Part shown: positions 63,205 to 64,000 of the stretch, in pieces | Position numbering within the stretch: position 1 is the stretch's first letter | Layout: each line of letters opens with the position of its first letter | Assembly (NCBI RefSeq): GCF_001590795.1 | Contig: NZ_JXDL01000001.1 | Span: 3,454,738-3,518,737, forward strand | DNA: 64,000 nucleotides | Origin: Bradyrhizobium sp. AT1 | GTDB lineage: Bacteria > Pseudomonadota > Alphaproteobacteria > Rhizobiales > Xanthobacteraceae | Direction of reading: 5' to 3' | The notes under the pieces: generated by a model | Told to the model about the DNA's origin: nothing | Database searches by the model: none | The model's input: only the letters and a program-made list of their open reading frames with translations | Translations under genes and position numbers: made by a program

Positions 63205-63642
63205 TGCTCGCTCTCCGCCTGTACCCGGCAGATACTAGAGCAACACCTTCCCCAATGCACGGCGTACCCCGCTCACTTGCGAGACGCGCCGCTTCGCTCG
63301 ATACCGGGATTGAACTCTGACAATCAGCGAGAGGCCCCGCTGTAACATGCCATCCACCCCACGACCGCCATTGCGATCGCCTACCCCTTAAGGTTGCACC
63401 CTAGACTGCCGCAATACGGACGCAAGCGAAAAATGAATCGATGGCAACAAACCACGTTGAAAATTCTTCCATAGCCATGCTGTGCATGTCGCAACGTGAG
63501 TTGCACTATCCGACAAAGCGAATCTGCTCCGCGGAGTGAAAGTCGCATGATGCCGTCGGTGCGTCCCGCACCGGTCCCGTTCTAGCGAAGCGTTTCAACC
63601 GTCAAACTATCTCGCTACGGACCTCGATGTCGCGACCATCCC
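63205..63642. promoter_or_regulatory. Gene-less region between HlyD-like gene and acyltransferase gene
   Basis: No gene was recognised. It lies between two minus-strand genes and its right part follows the HlyD-like stop; its left part likely holds a promoter for the acyltransferase operon. AT-rich words lie near 63440-63480. Confidence 0.4.
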
Positions 63643-64000
63643 CTATCGCTCCCGCAGGCTCTCCTGCTTGTAGCGCAACACCGGCGACATCACGTACTCG
63701 ATGATCCGCCGCTGTCCCGTCTTGATCTCCACCGTCACCGCCATGCCGGGTGCAAGGTTCACCATCTTGTCTTCGACCTGCATCTTCGTACCGTCGAGTG
63801 ACACGCGCGCGGCGTAGAGCAATTCCTGGCCCACGGGCTCGCTCGATTCCGACAGCGCACCGCCCTGCTTGGTAGTACCCATCCCGCCGGGCGGCTTGTC
63901 CTTGATGATCGCATCGCGCGACACGCTGATGACCTTGCCGTGCAACAGGCCGTAGCGGGTGAAGTTGAACGTATCGATCTTGATCTCGGCGTCCTGGCCC
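63643..64000 (-). CDS. HlyD-family type I secretion adaptor (5' end outside window)
   Basis: The frame is open to the right edge of the window, so the N-terminal part is missing. The last 118 residues include IKIDTFNFTRYGLLHGKVIS, VNLAPGMAVTVEIKTGQRRI and IIEYVMSPVLRYKQESLRER, the C-terminal signature of HlyD/PrtE-type membrane fusion proteins, which link the inner-membrane ABC exporter to a TolC-like outer-membrane channel. The ABC exporter gene may lie further right, outside the window. Its direction fits the RTX genes on its left. Confidence 0.9.
   Translation of the reverse strand, partial: GQDAEIKIDTFNFTRYGLLHGKVISVSRDAIIKDKPPGGMGTTKQGGALSESSEPVGQELLYAARVSLDGTKMQVEDKMVNLAPGMAVTVEIKTGQRRIIEYVMSPVLRYKQESLRER

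Overview
The window looks like chromosome from a GC-rich alphaproteobacterium, most likely Bradyrhizobium or a close relative. This rests on GC-rich coding sequence with softer intergenic DNA, an ExoP-type polysaccharide export protein beside several acyltransferases, and very large calcium-binding RTX proteins. The genus is inferred, not proven. No rRNA, tRNA, CRISPR array or intact insertion sequence was recognised.

Region 1 (1-26.6 kb) is an exopolysaccharide locus. It holds two clan-A-like glycosidases (one free and cut by the window edge, one fused to repeats and a type I secretion tail), two GT4 glycosyltransferases, two Wzx-type flippases, a Wzy-like polymerase candidate, four acyltransferase-3 membrane enzymes, a pyruvyltransferase-family protein, an ExoP/Wzc-type co-polymerase with kinase domain and a priming phosphoglycosyltransferase. 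Together these could start, build, decorate, flip, polymerise, export and trim a polysaccharide. Small secreted or membrane proteins and a calcineurin-like phosphatase lie among them. The 18.5-19.1 kb control region carries four TTGCAAC elements.

Region 2 (26.7-42 kb) is a 4367-residue RTX/VCBS protein on the minus strand, built from four super-repeats of about 690-765 residues. Three of these end in a module that resembles the C-terminal type I secretion domain. A LuxR-type regulator is divergent from it across 1 kb of gene-less DNA.

Region 3 (42-51 kb) is accessory DNA. It has small unknown genes, an orphan MazE-like antitoxin with a frameshifted PemK/MazF toxin remnant, a DUF5681 protein, a ParB-methyltransferase fusion with a PIN-domain remnant behind it, a TetR-like regulator, and a divergent pair of an Xre-type regulator and a PD-(D/E)XK-like protein sharing a nested palindromic operator candidate.

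Region 4 (51.2-64 kb) is an apparent RTX export operon on the minus strand: the end of an HlyD-family adaptor, an HlyC-family lysine acyltransferase, a small secreted protein, and a 3623-residue protein. That protein has an EF-hand module near each end, 25 repeats of about 56 residues, a glycine-rich hydrophobic stretch, RTX repeats and five 118-residue repeats. The order acyltransferase, then hydrophobic domain before RTX nonapeptides, recalls HlyC/HlyA toxins, but the repeat arrays differ. This region and the reiterated 4367-residue protein are the most unusual parts of the window.
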